Assembly (NCBI GenBank): GCA_030148915.1
Contig: JASBSN010000055.1
Span: forward strand, 1-57,808
DNA from: Thiogranum sp.
Lineage (GTDB): Bacteria > Pseudomonadota > Gammaproteobacteria > DSM-19610
DNA: 57,808 nucleotides
Reading direction: 5' to 3'
The first letter of the stretch is position 1. Each line of letters opens with the position of its first letter. The notes beneath the pieces are model-generated. The model made no database searches. It saw nothing but the letters and a program-made list of their open reading frames with translations, and was not told the origin of the DNA. The translations under genes and the position numbers were made by a program. Shown piece by piece: positions 7,609 through 15,308 of the stretch.

Positions 7609-8424
7609 TCAGGCGTTACGGTGTAGGATCAGCTCCAGGACCAGTTTACTGCCGAAATAGGCAAGCACCAAAAAGGCAAATCCGCTCAGCGTCCAGCGGA
7701 TCGCGGTGCGCCCGCGCCAGCCGAATTTCCAGCGGCCCCAGAGCAGCGTACCGAAAATAAACCAGCTGACGATGGACAGTACGGTTTTGTGCACCAGATG
7801 CTGAGCAAAGATGTCTTCCAGGAACACCATACCGGTCAGCAGCGCCGCGCTCAGCAGGACAAAACCGGTGGCGATCATCTGGAACAGCAGGCCTTCCATT
7901 ATCTCCAGCGGTGGCAGGGCGCGGATAAAACCGCCGGGACGGCGAGTGCGCAGATGGCGGTCCTGGACGTGCAACAGCGCGGCTTGCACGGCGGCCAGCG
8001 CAAACAGACTGTAGGCCAGCACGGAAAACAGAATGTGTAAATCGAGCTGCCAACTGGTGTGGGTGATGTCGCGCGGGTCGCCGGGATTCCAGGCCGCTAA
8101 GGCCAGGGTGACCGCGGCCATCGGCAAAATCGGTATGCCGAGATTTTCCACCGGTTGGCGCAGGGCGGTCAGTAACAAGACCCCCACCATCAGCAGGGCG
8201 ACCAGTGAGGCGGCGTTAAAAAAGCCCATATCCAGGCCGTGCCCGGTCATCAGTTCGGGATAGAGCACGAGGGCGTGCAGCGCCACCGCAGCGAAGCCCA
8301 GCGCCAGCACCGCCCCGCGGCGGACCCGCAGGCTGGAAAGGGTCCCGGCCAAGCGCAGGGTCAGCGCCGCGCTGGTCAGCAAGTAAAGCACCACCGCGGC
8401 GGCGGCGAAAATAACCAGATTCAT
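7609..8424 (-). CDS. ypjD: YpjD-like cytochrome c assembly (CcsA-type) membrane protein
   Basis: A 271-residue polytopic inner-membrane protein with about eight hydrophobic segments. A central region matches the CcsA/CcmC haem-handling family (conserved HISWxLDLHI-like stretch seen here as HTSWQLDLHI, and a late histidine, FAQHLVHKT). In the family these histidines position haem, but the function of the YpjD branch is not established. It sits between the CorC/HlyC-type gene and, divergently, the phosphodiesterase-like gene and ffh; this position is conserved in gammaproteobacteria. Confidence 0.85.
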   Translation of the reverse strand: MNLVIFAAAAVVLYLLTSAALTLRLAGTLSSLRVRRGAVLALGFAAVALHALVLYPELMTGHGLDMGFFNAASLVALLMVGVLLLTALRQPVENLGIPILPMAAVTLALAAWNPGDPRDITHTSWQLDLHILFSVLAYSLFALAAVQAALLHVQDRHLRTRRPGGFIRALPPLEIMEGLLFQMIATGFVLLSAALLTGMVFLEDIFAQHLVHKTVLSIVSWFIFGTLLWGRWKFGWRGRTAIRWTLSGFAFLVLAYFGSKLVLELILHRNA

Positions 8425-8586
8425 GGCGGCGATAATGGCATAAGCCGCCGGCAGCGGAAAGTCTTGGCTGCCGGTCCCGGTCAGTCGGGCTGACGCGGTG
8501 TGTCAGCCGGGGCGCTAATGCCGCTCATCGGTGCCAAAACGGGGCTTTTTCTGTGACGCGGCCGACATTTTTTTTGTGACATGCCG

Positions 8587-8602
8587 TGGCACGATCCTCG
8601 CA
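8587..8602 (+). promoter_or_regulatory. Sigma54-type (-24/-12) promoter candidate
   Basis: TGGCACGATCCTCGCA matches the RpoN consensus TGGCACG-NNNN-TTGCA at every defined position except one (TCGC for TTGC), with correct GG-to-GC spacing. It lies 34 bases upstream of the ATG at 8636, giving a leader of about 20 bases. No enhancer-binding protein gene or obvious upstream activator site is seen nearby. Confidence 0.5.
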
Positions 8603-8635
8603 TCGTTAGGGGCAGGCTCTCACCGGATAAAACTG

Positions 8636-9400
8636 ATGAATCTGAGAATACTGGGTTGCAGTGGCGGTATCGGATCGCACCTCTGCACCACTTCGCTGTT
8701 GGTCGACGACGATCTGCTGATCGACGGCGGTACCGGGCTCTCAGAGCTGAGTCTGGAGGAGATGTCGCGTATCCGGCACATCTTTGTGACCCACTCGCAC
8801 CTCGACCATATCGCCGGAATACCAATGCTCCTGGATGCGATTTTCGAGTCCATAGAGCGACCCCTGGTGGTGCACGCCCGTGAGGAAACCATCCAGGTGC
8901 TGCGCCGGCATATTTTCAATTGGCAAGTCTGGCCGGATTTCTCCGTGTTGCCAAGCGAGCAACACCCGGTGTTGCGCTTCGAGGTTATGCACCCGGGTGA
9001 GAGCGTGAGTCTCGGTGCCCGCAGGGTGGAAATGATCGCCGTCAATCATTCGGTTCCCGCGGCCGGTTACCGGGTGCAGAACGGCGTTGGCAGCTTTGCC
9101 TTCAGTGGCGATACCACCAGTAATGACGGGTTTTGGCAGGCCCTGAACCAGCACGACGACCTCGATCTGCTGATTGTCGAAACCGCTTTTCCCGATCAGG
9201 AGTGCGAACTGAGTGTCAAGTCGCGCCACTATTGTCCGCGTCTGCTGGCCAGTGATCTGAAGAAACTGCAACACCGCCCGCAGTTGTTTCTGACCCACCT
9301 CAAGCCCGGCAGCGAAGAGCTGATTGTCAAGCAGTGCCGGGAGCGTATACAGACCCTGCAGGTGCAGCAGCTGTGCGGGGGCGACCGCTTCAAGTTATAA
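8636..9400 (+). CDS. Metallo-beta-lactamase-fold hydrolase, class II cyclic-nucleotide phosphodiesterase-like
   Basis: A 254-residue cytoplasmic metal-dependent hydrolase. The motif THSHLDHIAGIP resembles the class II cyclic nucleotide phosphodiesterase signature (HxHLDH), and downstream metal ligands are plausible at NHSVP, FSGDTTSND and the final FLTHLKPG. Substrate is inferred from family only; cAMP or another phosphodiester is likely. I start it at the ATG at 8636 (MNLRILGCSGG), because the fold begins there and the upstream extension has no domain. A sigma54-like promoter lies just before. ffh starts 30 bases after its stop. Confidence 0.8.
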   Translation: MNLRILGCSGGIGSHLCTTSLLVDDDLLIDGGTGLSELSLEEMSRIRHIFVTHSHLDHIAGIPMLLDAIFESIERPLVVHAREETIQVLRRHIFNWQVWPDFSVLPSEQHPVLRFEVMHPGESVSLGARRVEMIAVNHSVPAAGYRVQNGVGSFAFSGDTTSNDGFWQALNQHDDLDLLIVETAFPDQECELSVKSRHYCPRLLASDLKKLQHRPQLFLTHLKPGSEELIVKQCRERIQTLQVQQLCGGDRFKL

Positions 9401-9429
9401 TCGCGCCACTGCTGACCTGGATCCGCCGC

Positions 9430-10788
9430 ATGTTTCAGAACCTCACCGATCGCCTGACGAAAACCCTGAAGAACCTCCGAGGCCAGGGCCGCCTGTCGGA
9501 AGACAATATCAAGGACACCTTGCGCGAAGTGCGTATGGCGCTGCTGGAGGCCGACGTCGCGCTGCCGGTGGTCAAGACATTCACGGAAAAAATTCGTCAG
9601 CGGGCGGTCGGCCAGGAGGTCTTGCAGAGCCTGACCCCGGGGCAGGCGCTGGTGAAAATCGTCAACGAGGAGTTGGTCAGCCTCATGGGCGAGGCCTGCG
9701 ACGAGTTACAACTGAACGTGCAGCCGCCGGCTGTGGTGCTGATGGCCGGTCTGCAAGGCTCCGGCAAGACCACCTCGACGGCCAAGCTGGCGCGCTGGCT
9801 GAAAGAGCGTCGCCGTAAAAACGTGCTGGTCACCAGTTGCGACATCTACCGTCCCGCGGCCATAGAACAGCTGCAGACGCTGGCCACGGAGATCGACGTG
9901 GCATTCTTTCCCAGTAGCGCCGGCCAGCGTCCGGTGGAGATTGCCGCGGCCGCGCTCGACCACGCGCGTAACCACCATATCGATGTGCTGATTGTTGATA
10001 CCGCCGGTCGACTGCACATTGATGCTGATATGATGGACGAGATTCGGCAACTGCACGCCACGGTCAAACCGGTGGAAACGCTGTTTGTGGTCGACAGCAT
10101 GACCGGCCAGGATGCCGCCAACACAGCGCGCGCGTTTGACGAAGCCTTGCCGCTGACCGGTGTCATACTGACCAAAACCGATGGCGATGCACGGGGTGGC
10201 GCCGCACTGTCGATCCGCGCTATCACCAGCAAACCGATCAAATTCCTGGGCGTGGGTGAAAAGACCGCCGCCCTGGAGCCTTTTCATCCCGACCGGGTGG
10301 CCTCGCGCATTCTCGGTATGGGCGATGTTCTCAGTCTGGTGGAAGAAGCCGAGCATAAGGTCGACAAAGAAAAAGCGGCCAAGCTGGCGCGCAAACTGAA
10401 TAAGGGTAAGCGTTTCGACCTCGAGGACTTCGGCGATCAGTTGGAACAAATGATGGGTATGGGTGGACTCGGTGGTTTGATGGACAAGTTGCCGGGTGTC
10501 GGTCAGCTGCCACAAAACGTGCGCGATCAGGTCAACGACCGTGAGCTGCATCGCATGTTGGCCATTATCCGTTCCATGACGGCACAGGAAAGACGCTTTC
10601 CAGACATTATCAAAGGTTCCCGGCGGCGGCGGATCGCCGCCGGCTCGGGCAACCAGGTGCAGGACGTCAACCGCCTGCTCAAGCAGTTCATGCAAATGCA
10701 GAAAATGATGAAAAAAATGTCCAAGGGCGGGATGAAGAATATGATGCGCGGTCTGAAAGGGCGTATGCCTCAGGGGTTTCCCTTTTAA
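9430..10788 (+). CDS. ffh: Signal recognition particle protein Ffh
   Basis: GTPase that binds signal peptides of nascent chains together with 4.5S RNA and delivers ribosomes to FtsY. The 452-residue product starts at MFQNLTDRL (ATG at 9430); in-frame sequence upstream overlaps the previous gene and is not part of the family. It has the N domain, the G domain with GLQGSGKTT, DTAGR and TKTDG, and a methionine-rich M domain ending in a run of KMMKKM-type repeats that bind signal sequences and RNA. A stem-loop follows at 10818-10840. The ribosomal operon starts about 580 bases further. Confidence 0.97.
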   Translation: MFQNLTDRLTKTLKNLRGQGRLSEDNIKDTLREVRMALLEADVALPVVKTFTEKIRQRAVGQEVLQSLTPGQALVKIVNEELVSLMGEACDELQLNVQPPAVVLMAGLQGSGKTTSTAKLARWLKERRRKNVLVTSCDIYRPAAIEQLQTLATEIDVAFFPSSAGQRPVEIAAAALDHARNHHIDVLIVDTAGRLHIDADMMDEIRQLHATVKPVETLFVVDSMTGQDAANTARAFDEALPLTGVILTKTDGDARGGAALSIRAITSKPIKFLGVGEKTAALEPFHPDRVASRILGMGDVLSLVEEAEHKVDKEKAAKLARKLNKGKRFDLEDFGDQLEQMMGMGGLGGLMDKLPGVGQLPQNVRDQVNDRELHRMLAIIRSMTAQERRFPDIIKGSRRRRIAAGSGNQVQDVNRLLKQFMQMQKMMKKMSKGGMKNMMRGLKGRMPQGFPF

Positions 10789-10817
10789 CTGACCGGGGTC
10801 AGGCGTGGGAAAGAAAA

Positions 10818-10840
10818 CGGCGAACCTGAAGGGTTCGCCG
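10818..10840. terminator. Stem-loop after ffh
   Basis: CGGCGAACC (10818-10826) pairs with GGTTCGCCG (10832-10840), a 9-bp stem with a 5-base loop. On the plus strand no T-run follows, while on the minus strand the stem is followed by TTTTCTT. It is therefore a better intrinsic terminator for transcripts coming from the right than for ffh itself. Confidence 0.5.
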
Positions 10841-11127
10841 AGGATCAAGGGTCATTGCGGTTGGCCTTCGACCGGCGTTTATCATTATTATTACCGGTAA
10901 AAAGGGTACTCAGACAGCGCAGGCTACTTCTGGCGGCAACTGGCGGCTGTCCGTGACTAACTCCTGTTGTTACTTTCGGCGTTCCTCAAGTGCTTATAGA
11001 GCAACCTGCGTGCCAATTCGGAAAACCTGCAAAAAAACAAGAAGATACTTGCTGGCAAGGCGACGCCTCAGACGCTAGCGATGTTTAGTTGTAAATTATA
11101 TCGACAATTTGGCCTAATACCGGGATC

Positions 11128-11157
11128 TTGACTTAAGGTTTATATACTAAGTAATAC
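11128..11157 (+). promoter_or_regulatory. Promoter candidate for the rpsP operon
   Basis: TTGACT (11128-11133) and TAATAC (11152-11157) are separated by 18 bp in an AT-rich stretch. A competing TATACT lies at 11143-11148 but is too close to this -35. The promoter would drive rpsP-rimM-trmD-rplS. Confidence 0.45.
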
Positions 11158-11369
11158 AAAGCGTTGAGCAGTTTTTCGCGCTGACATCGCTGTTTGATTA
11201 ATTTGTAAATATTGTCGACATGACGGGCTGGGTTTGCAACGCCGCAGTGCTACTTGGAATTTTCGTTTCAGGCTTCACTTTTCAGCGATTTCGCGTAAAA
11301 TGCCCGCTTTTCCGCAGCGCCGGGTTGGCCGGTTCTGCCTGATTGAGAATTTGTAGAGGTTTAATCTCG

Positions 11370-11627
11370 ATGGTAACCATTCGATTAGCACGCGGTGGCG
11401 CGAAAAAACGGCCATTTTACCATGTGGTGGTCACGGATTCCCGCAATCGGCGCGATGGTCGTTACATCGAGCGCATCGGTTTTTTCAACCCCGTGGCCAA
11501 GGGTGAAGAAGTGCGTTTGAATATCGATGCTGAGCGCGCCGCGCACTGGGTCAGTAAAGGGGCCCAGACGTCCGAGCGCGTGGCCAAGTTATTAAAGGAA
11601 ACCGCGCCGAAGGAAGCCGCGCAGTAA
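11370..11627 (+). CDS. rpsP: 30S ribosomal protein S16
   Basis: Small-subunit protein needed for 30S assembly. The 85-residue product starts [10 protein letters not shown] at the ATG at 11370, with an AGAGG site about a dozen bases before; the nine in-frame codons upstream are not part of the family. Conserved [29 protein letters not shown] is present over its first half (residues 13-42 approximately). First gene of the canonical rpsP-rimM-trmD-rplS operon. Confidence 0.97.
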   Translation: MVTIRLARGGAKKRPFYHVVVTDSRNRRDGRYIERIGFFNPVAKGEEVRLNIDAERAAHWVSKGAQTSERVAKLLKETAPKEAAQ

Positions 11628-11659
11628 GCGAACACCGGACACCGCCGGCGATTATCGCG

Positions 11660-12142
11660 GTGGGGCGTATCTCCGGGGTGTACGGGGTGAAAGGGTGGGT
11701 GCGGGTGTTCTCCTGGACGCAGCCGCGCGAGAATATCATGGTGTATCAGCCCTGGTACCTGCGCCGTGACGGTGAATGGCAGCCGCGCCGGGTAGCCGAA
11801 GGGCAGCGCCACGGCAAGGGTATGATCGCCCGCCTGAGCGAGTGCCAGGATCGCGATCAGGCGCTGGCGCTGATGGATTATGATATCGGTGTGCGCCGCG
11901 ACCAGTTGGCCCCCACCGCGCCCGGTGAGTATTACTGGCACGAACTGATCGGCCTGGCGGTGGTGAACCTGCAAGACGAAGCGCTCGGTACGGTGGATCA
12001 TTTGCTCGAGACCGGTGCCCACGACGTGCTGGTGGTCCGCGGTGAGCGCGAACGCCTGATACCCTTTGCTCTGCGGCACATCGTCAAACGCGTCGATCTG
12101 CAGGCAGGGGTGATACAGGTCGACTGGGACAAGGATTACTAG
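11660..12142 (+). CDS. rimM: Ribosome maturation factor RimM (start uncertain)
   Basis: Assists late 30S assembly by binding S19 and the 16S rRNA head. The N-terminal barrel ([17 protein letters not shown]) and C-terminal PRC-barrel ([10 protein letters not shown], then VDWD at the end) are clear. The only conventional start in the open frame is GTG at 11660, with no ribosome binding site. That start would drop the first conserved strand (in-frame residues just before are AIIAV). No ATG, GTG or TTG occurs between the in-frame stop at 11555-11557 and 11660; ATT at 11651 and ATC at 11654 are the only near-cognate candidates close by. Translation may depend on coupling to rpsP. Confidence 0.9.
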   Translation: MGRISGVYGVKGWVRVFSWTQPRENIMVYQPWYLRRDGEWQPRRVAEGQRHGKGMIARLSECQDRDQALALMDYDIGVRRDQLAPTAPGEYYWHELIGLAVVNLQDEALGTVDHLLETGAHDVLVVRGERERLIPFALRHIVKRVDLQAGVIQVDWDKDY

Positions 12143-12150
12143 GGATCGCC

Positions 12151-12906
12151 ATGCGTATTGACGTGGTGACACTGTTTCCGGAACTGATCCGGGACTGTTG
12201 CCGCTACGGGATTCCGCGCATTGCGGTGGAAAAGGGGCTGCTCGAACTGGGCACCTGGAATCCACGCGATTACAGCGGCAACCGCCAGCGCAGCGTCGAT
12301 GACCGGCCTTACGGCGGCGGTCCCGGCATGGTCATGCAGTTGCAGCCGGTGGCCGCGGCGATCACCGCCGCGCGCCAACGGGGCGACGGGCCGGTGATTT
12401 ATCTCAGTCCGCAGGGTCGGCGTCTGGACCAACGGGCGGTGCGACGGTTTGCGACGCTCGGGCACACGATCCTGCTCGCCGGGCGGTATGAGGGCATCGA
12501 CGAGCGGTTGGTCGAACGTGAAGTCGACGAGGAGTGGTCTATCGGCGACTATGTGCTGAGCGGCGGCGAACCGGCGGCGCTGGTGTGGATTGACAGCGTG
12601 GCGCGCCTGCTCCCCGGCGCACTGGGCGACGAGCGATCGGCGCAGTGCGATTCTTTTATGGACGGGTTGTTGGACTACCCGCATTATTCGCGGCCCGAAG
12701 TGATCGACGGGCTGAGGGTGCCGGCGGTGCTGACCGGCGGTAATCACGCCGAGATTGAACGCTGGCGGATGAAACAATCGTTGGGCCGGACCTGGCGGCG
12801 GCGACCGGATCTGCTGGCGCGGACCGAGCTTAACGACGAGCAACAGGCGCTGCTGGCGGAATTTATCGCCGAGCAGCAATCGACGGATTCAGATACAAAC
12901 CCGTAG
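12151..12906 (+). CDS. trmD: tRNA (guanine-N1)-methyltransferase TrmD
   Basis: Methylates G37 of tRNAs reading CNN codons, using S-adenosylmethionine, to prevent +1 frameshifting. The 251-residue product is of family length. The SPOUT trefoil-knot motifs are visible: [23 protein letters not shown] and [13 protein letters not shown]. It starts eight bases after rimM, and rplS begins 14 bases after its stop, so it is in one operon with both. Confidence 0.97.
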   Translation: MRIDVVTLFPELIRDCCRYGIPRIAVEKGLLELGTWNPRDYSGNRQRSVDDRPYGGGPGMVMQLQPVAAAITAARQRGDGPVIYLSPQGRRLDQRAVRRFATLGHTILLAGRYEGIDERLVEREVDEEWSIGDYVLSGGEPAALVWIDSVARLLPGALGDERSAQCDSFMDGLLDYPHYSRPEVIDGLRVPAVLTGGNHAEIERWRMKQSLGRTWRRRPDLLARTELNDEQQALLAEFIAEQQSTDSDTNP

Positions 12907-12920
12907 CAGGGGACAGAGTC

Positions 12921-13265
12921 ATGAGTAATATCATTCAAGAACTGGAAAAAGAACAGATGGGTCGCGACGTTCCCGACTTCGGCCCGGGGGACACCGTGGT
13001 GGTGCAAGTCAAGGTGAAAGAGGGCACTCGGGAGCGCTTGCAGGCTTTCGAAGGAGTGTGCATCGCACGGCGTAACCGCGGTCTGAATTCAGCCTTTACC
13101 GTGCGTAAGATTTCTCACGGCGAAGGTGTCGAGCGCGTCTTTCAGACATACAGCGCGAGTGTCGCCAGCATCGAGGTGAAACGCCGTGGTGCGGTGCGTC
13201 GCGCCAAGCTGTATTACCTGCGCGGTCTTTCCGGCAAAGCGGCGCGTATTAAAGAGAAGTTGTAA
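12921..13265 (+). CDS. rplS: 50S ribosomal protein L19
   Basis: Large-subunit protein at the 30S-50S interface. The 114-residue product has the conserved [16 protein letters not shown] and an [21 protein letters not shown]-terminus. It ends the rpsP operon: a strong intrinsic terminator follows at 13307-13338. A GGGGACAG site precedes the ATG. Confidence 0.97.
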   Translation: MSNIIQELEKEQMGRDVPDFGPGDTVVVQVKVKEGTRERLQAFEGVCIARRNRGLNSAFTVRKISHGEGVERVFQTYSASVASIEVKRRGAVRRAKLYYLRGLSGKAARIKEKL

Positions 13266-13306
13266 TCCGGTGCGGCGGCCTCTGGCTACCGCAGGCGGAA
13301 AAGTTC

Positions 13307-13338
13307 ACGGGCAACCTGCGGCCAGGTTGCCCGTTTTT
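13307..13338 (+). terminator. Intrinsic terminator of the rpsP-rplS operon
   Basis: A perfect 12-bp stem (13307-13318 with 13323-13334) with a 4-base CGGC loop is followed by a run of Ts (13334-13338). It sits 41 bases after the rplS stop and just before the TPR gene. Confidence 0.9.
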
Positions 13339-13353
13339 GTTGGTCGGTGGGCG

Positions 13354-15159
13354 GTGCAGCGCTTGGCGGTCTGGCGTGGTGTCGGCATCTCGCTGGGTTC
13401 GCTGCTGGTGTTATCGGCAGGGCTGTGTTCCAACGCGCGGGCGCTCGATACCACTGAGCTCAAGGAACTCGCGCAATTGGCCCGCGCCGGTGCGCCGCAG
13501 CTGGCGCTGCGGCGTATGGATGCCGCGCAACCCTCTGCCGAAGAGCATCTGCCCGACTGGATCGCCTGGGAGCAGGAGCGGCTGCAGATTCTTTCCAGTC
13601 AGGGGCTCTACCCGGCGCTGATCGGGCGGGTGCAGGCGTTGCCCGAATCCGTCGATCCCGCTTTCAGGCGCTTCGCGCTGACGCTCCAGGCGGACGCCCA
13701 ATTGCAGCTCTCCCAAGCCGACGCAGCGCGCGCTACTTTGCGCCAGCTCATCTGGGGGGCGGGCGACAGTTCACGCGAACAGCAAGCGCGCTGGCGCCAG
13801 ATGGTGGTCCGCAGTTATGTTCTGCAGGATCGCGGCGACGACGCGCGTCAGGCGCTGCTGCGCTACCGGCAGGATTTCGGTGACCCGTCCGCGCAGATGC
13901 GCCGGCTCAACGCCCAGGTGCTGCTGCAAAGCGGCGACGCGCAGAGCGCCGCGCGGCTGCTCGCCGATGACGACAGCGTGCAGGGTCAGTTCCTGCGCAA
14001 CGCCGCCAGGTTGGCGACCTCGCCCGACCAGGCGCGCGAGGTGGAAACGGCCGTCCAAGCGCTGGTGGCAAAAACCGATTCGCCTTCCCTGCAAAGCGCC
14101 CTGTGGGCGCTGGCCAGCGCGGCGGCTGCACAGACGGGGCGGACCCTGGCGCGCATCGGTCACCTGGAACACGCGCTGTCGCTGCCTATCGACACGCAGC
14201 TCATTCACGGCGTGATCGATTATAACGCTGACCAGTTGTGGGACGCCTACCTGCAAGCCGGTAAGCGTATCGGCAATGACGAGCAGAAGCTGCTGGGCAA
14301 CGACGAGGACTGGTATTTTCCCGCCACGCAGGCCCTTGAAAGCGATCCGCTGCGCGCGCGCATCCTGTTCAGCGTGCTGGCCGTCTACGGCAGCAGTCCC
14401 GAGCGCCGTTCGCTGGCGCACGAATACCTGGTCGGCCTGCTCGACGACCTGCCCGCGGGCCGACAGCTGACACACCGTCTGTATCTCGAGTCGGCGCGTT
14501 ACCGCCAGGTCGATACGCTGCCCGCGGTAATCCGTTACCGCCTGATCGACGCGGCGCTGGAAAGCGGCGATCTCGATACCGCCTCGCGGCTGATGGCCGG
14601 CCTGGCGGAACCGCCGACCGGGGGTGATCGCTTTGAATGGGACCTGCGCCGTGCCCGTGTCGCTATCTACACCGGCGATCCCGACACCGGTGTCGCTCTA
14701 TTGCAGCGTCTGTTGCAGACGCACAAACCGGATTGGAGCGAGCGGCAGGTGGACCGCCTGCTGCAGGTGATTTTCGATCTGCAGACCGTCGCGCAGCACG
14801 ATCAGGCCCTGCAATTGTTCAGCGCCTTGCTGGATAAACCGCTGGCCATGCAGCGGCGCCGCGAACTGTTGTTCTGGATGGCGGATTCTCTGCAGGCGCT
14901 GGAGCGCTACGAGGACGCCGCTTATTTGTATCTGAAATCGGCGACCCTGGCCGCTGCCACGGCGATGGATCCCTGGTCGCAGACCGCCCGCTACCGGGCG
15001 GCCAAATCACTGGTCGAGGCCGGATTGGTGGACGATGCCAGGCAGATCTACCGCCAGTTGCTGGATGCTACCCGGGACGCGAGCCGCAAGACAGTGTTAC
15101 GCAACGAGTTGCAGCGTCTGCATCTGGTGAGCCGCAACCGGCAGCGGCATGCGCAGTGA
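13354..15159 (+). CDS. Exported TPR-type repeat protein of unknown function
   Basis: About 601 residues, if started at GTG 13354. I prefer this to the more upstream open frame, which would run through the rplS coding end and its terminator; TTG at 13363 is an alternative. The N-terminus is a signal peptide: basic residues, then a hydrophobic stretch (VGISLGSLLVLSAGL) and a likely cleavage after NARA. The rest is almost entirely helical, with repeated alanine/leucine-rich helix pairs like tetratricopeptide repeats, suggesting a periplasmic scaffold. I do not recognise a named family. The window gives no functional partner: it lies between the L19 terminator and the heat-shock promoter of htpG. 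Confidence 0.75.
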   Translation: MQRLAVWRGVGISLGSLLVLSAGLCSNARALDTTELKELAQLARAGAPQLALRRMDAAQPSAEEHLPDWIAWEQERLQILSSQGLYPALIGRVQALPESVDPAFRRFALTLQADAQLQLSQADAARATLRQLIWGAGDSSREQQARWRQMVVRSYVLQDRGDDARQALLRYRQDFGDPSAQMRRLNAQVLLQSGDAQSAARLLADDDSVQGQFLRNAARLATSPDQAREVETAVQALVAKTDSPSLQSALWALASAAAAQTGRTLARIGHLEHALSLPIDTQLIHGVIDYNADQLWDAYLQAGKRIGNDEQKLLGNDEDWYFPATQALESDPLRARILFSVLAVYGSSPERRSLAHEYLVGLLDDLPAGRQLTHRLYLESARYRQVDTLPAVIRYRLIDAALESGDLDTASRLMAGLAEPPTGGDRFEWDLRRARVAIYTGDPDTGVALLQRLLQTHKPDWSERQVDRLLQVIFDLQTVAQHDQALQLFSALLDKPLAMQRRRELLFWMADSLQALERYEDAAYLYLKSATLAAATAMDPWSQTARYRAAKSLVEAGLVDDARQIYRQLLDATRDASRKTVLRNELQRLHLVSRNRQRHAQ

Positions 15160-15220
15160 CGCGGCCGGAGCTGCCGCTCGCGCGGCCGGATCCTGGGGCG
15201 CCCTCGATCGTCGCGCGGCG

Positions 15221-15248
15221 TTGAAATCGCCTGGGGCTATCCCCACAT
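15221..15248 (+). promoter_or_regulatory. Sigma32 (heat-shock) promoter candidate for htpG
   Basis: TTGAAA (15221-15226), then 14 bases, then CCCCACAT (15241-15248), close to the RpoH consensus (TTGAAA, 13-17 bases, CCCCATNT). It lies 61 bases before the htpG ATG, in agreement with heat-shock control of this gene. Confidence 0.7.
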
Positions 15249-15308
15249 TGAAGGTTTAAACGGATTTTTCCGCATATCAGTCACGTTTTGAAAGGTGAGT
15301 AATCGGCT

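Larger units (their letters stand above)
10789..11369. other. Intergenic region between ffh and rpsP
   Basis: A 581-base, relatively AT-rich spacer. It contains a stem-loop at 10818-10840 and a promoter candidate at 11128-11157, listed separately. The sequence from 10870 to 11100 has no supportable gene or conserved RNA that I recognise. A long leader for rpsP (over 200 bases) would follow from the promoter placement, leaving room for post-transcriptional control, but no structure is obvious. Confidence 0.6.
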
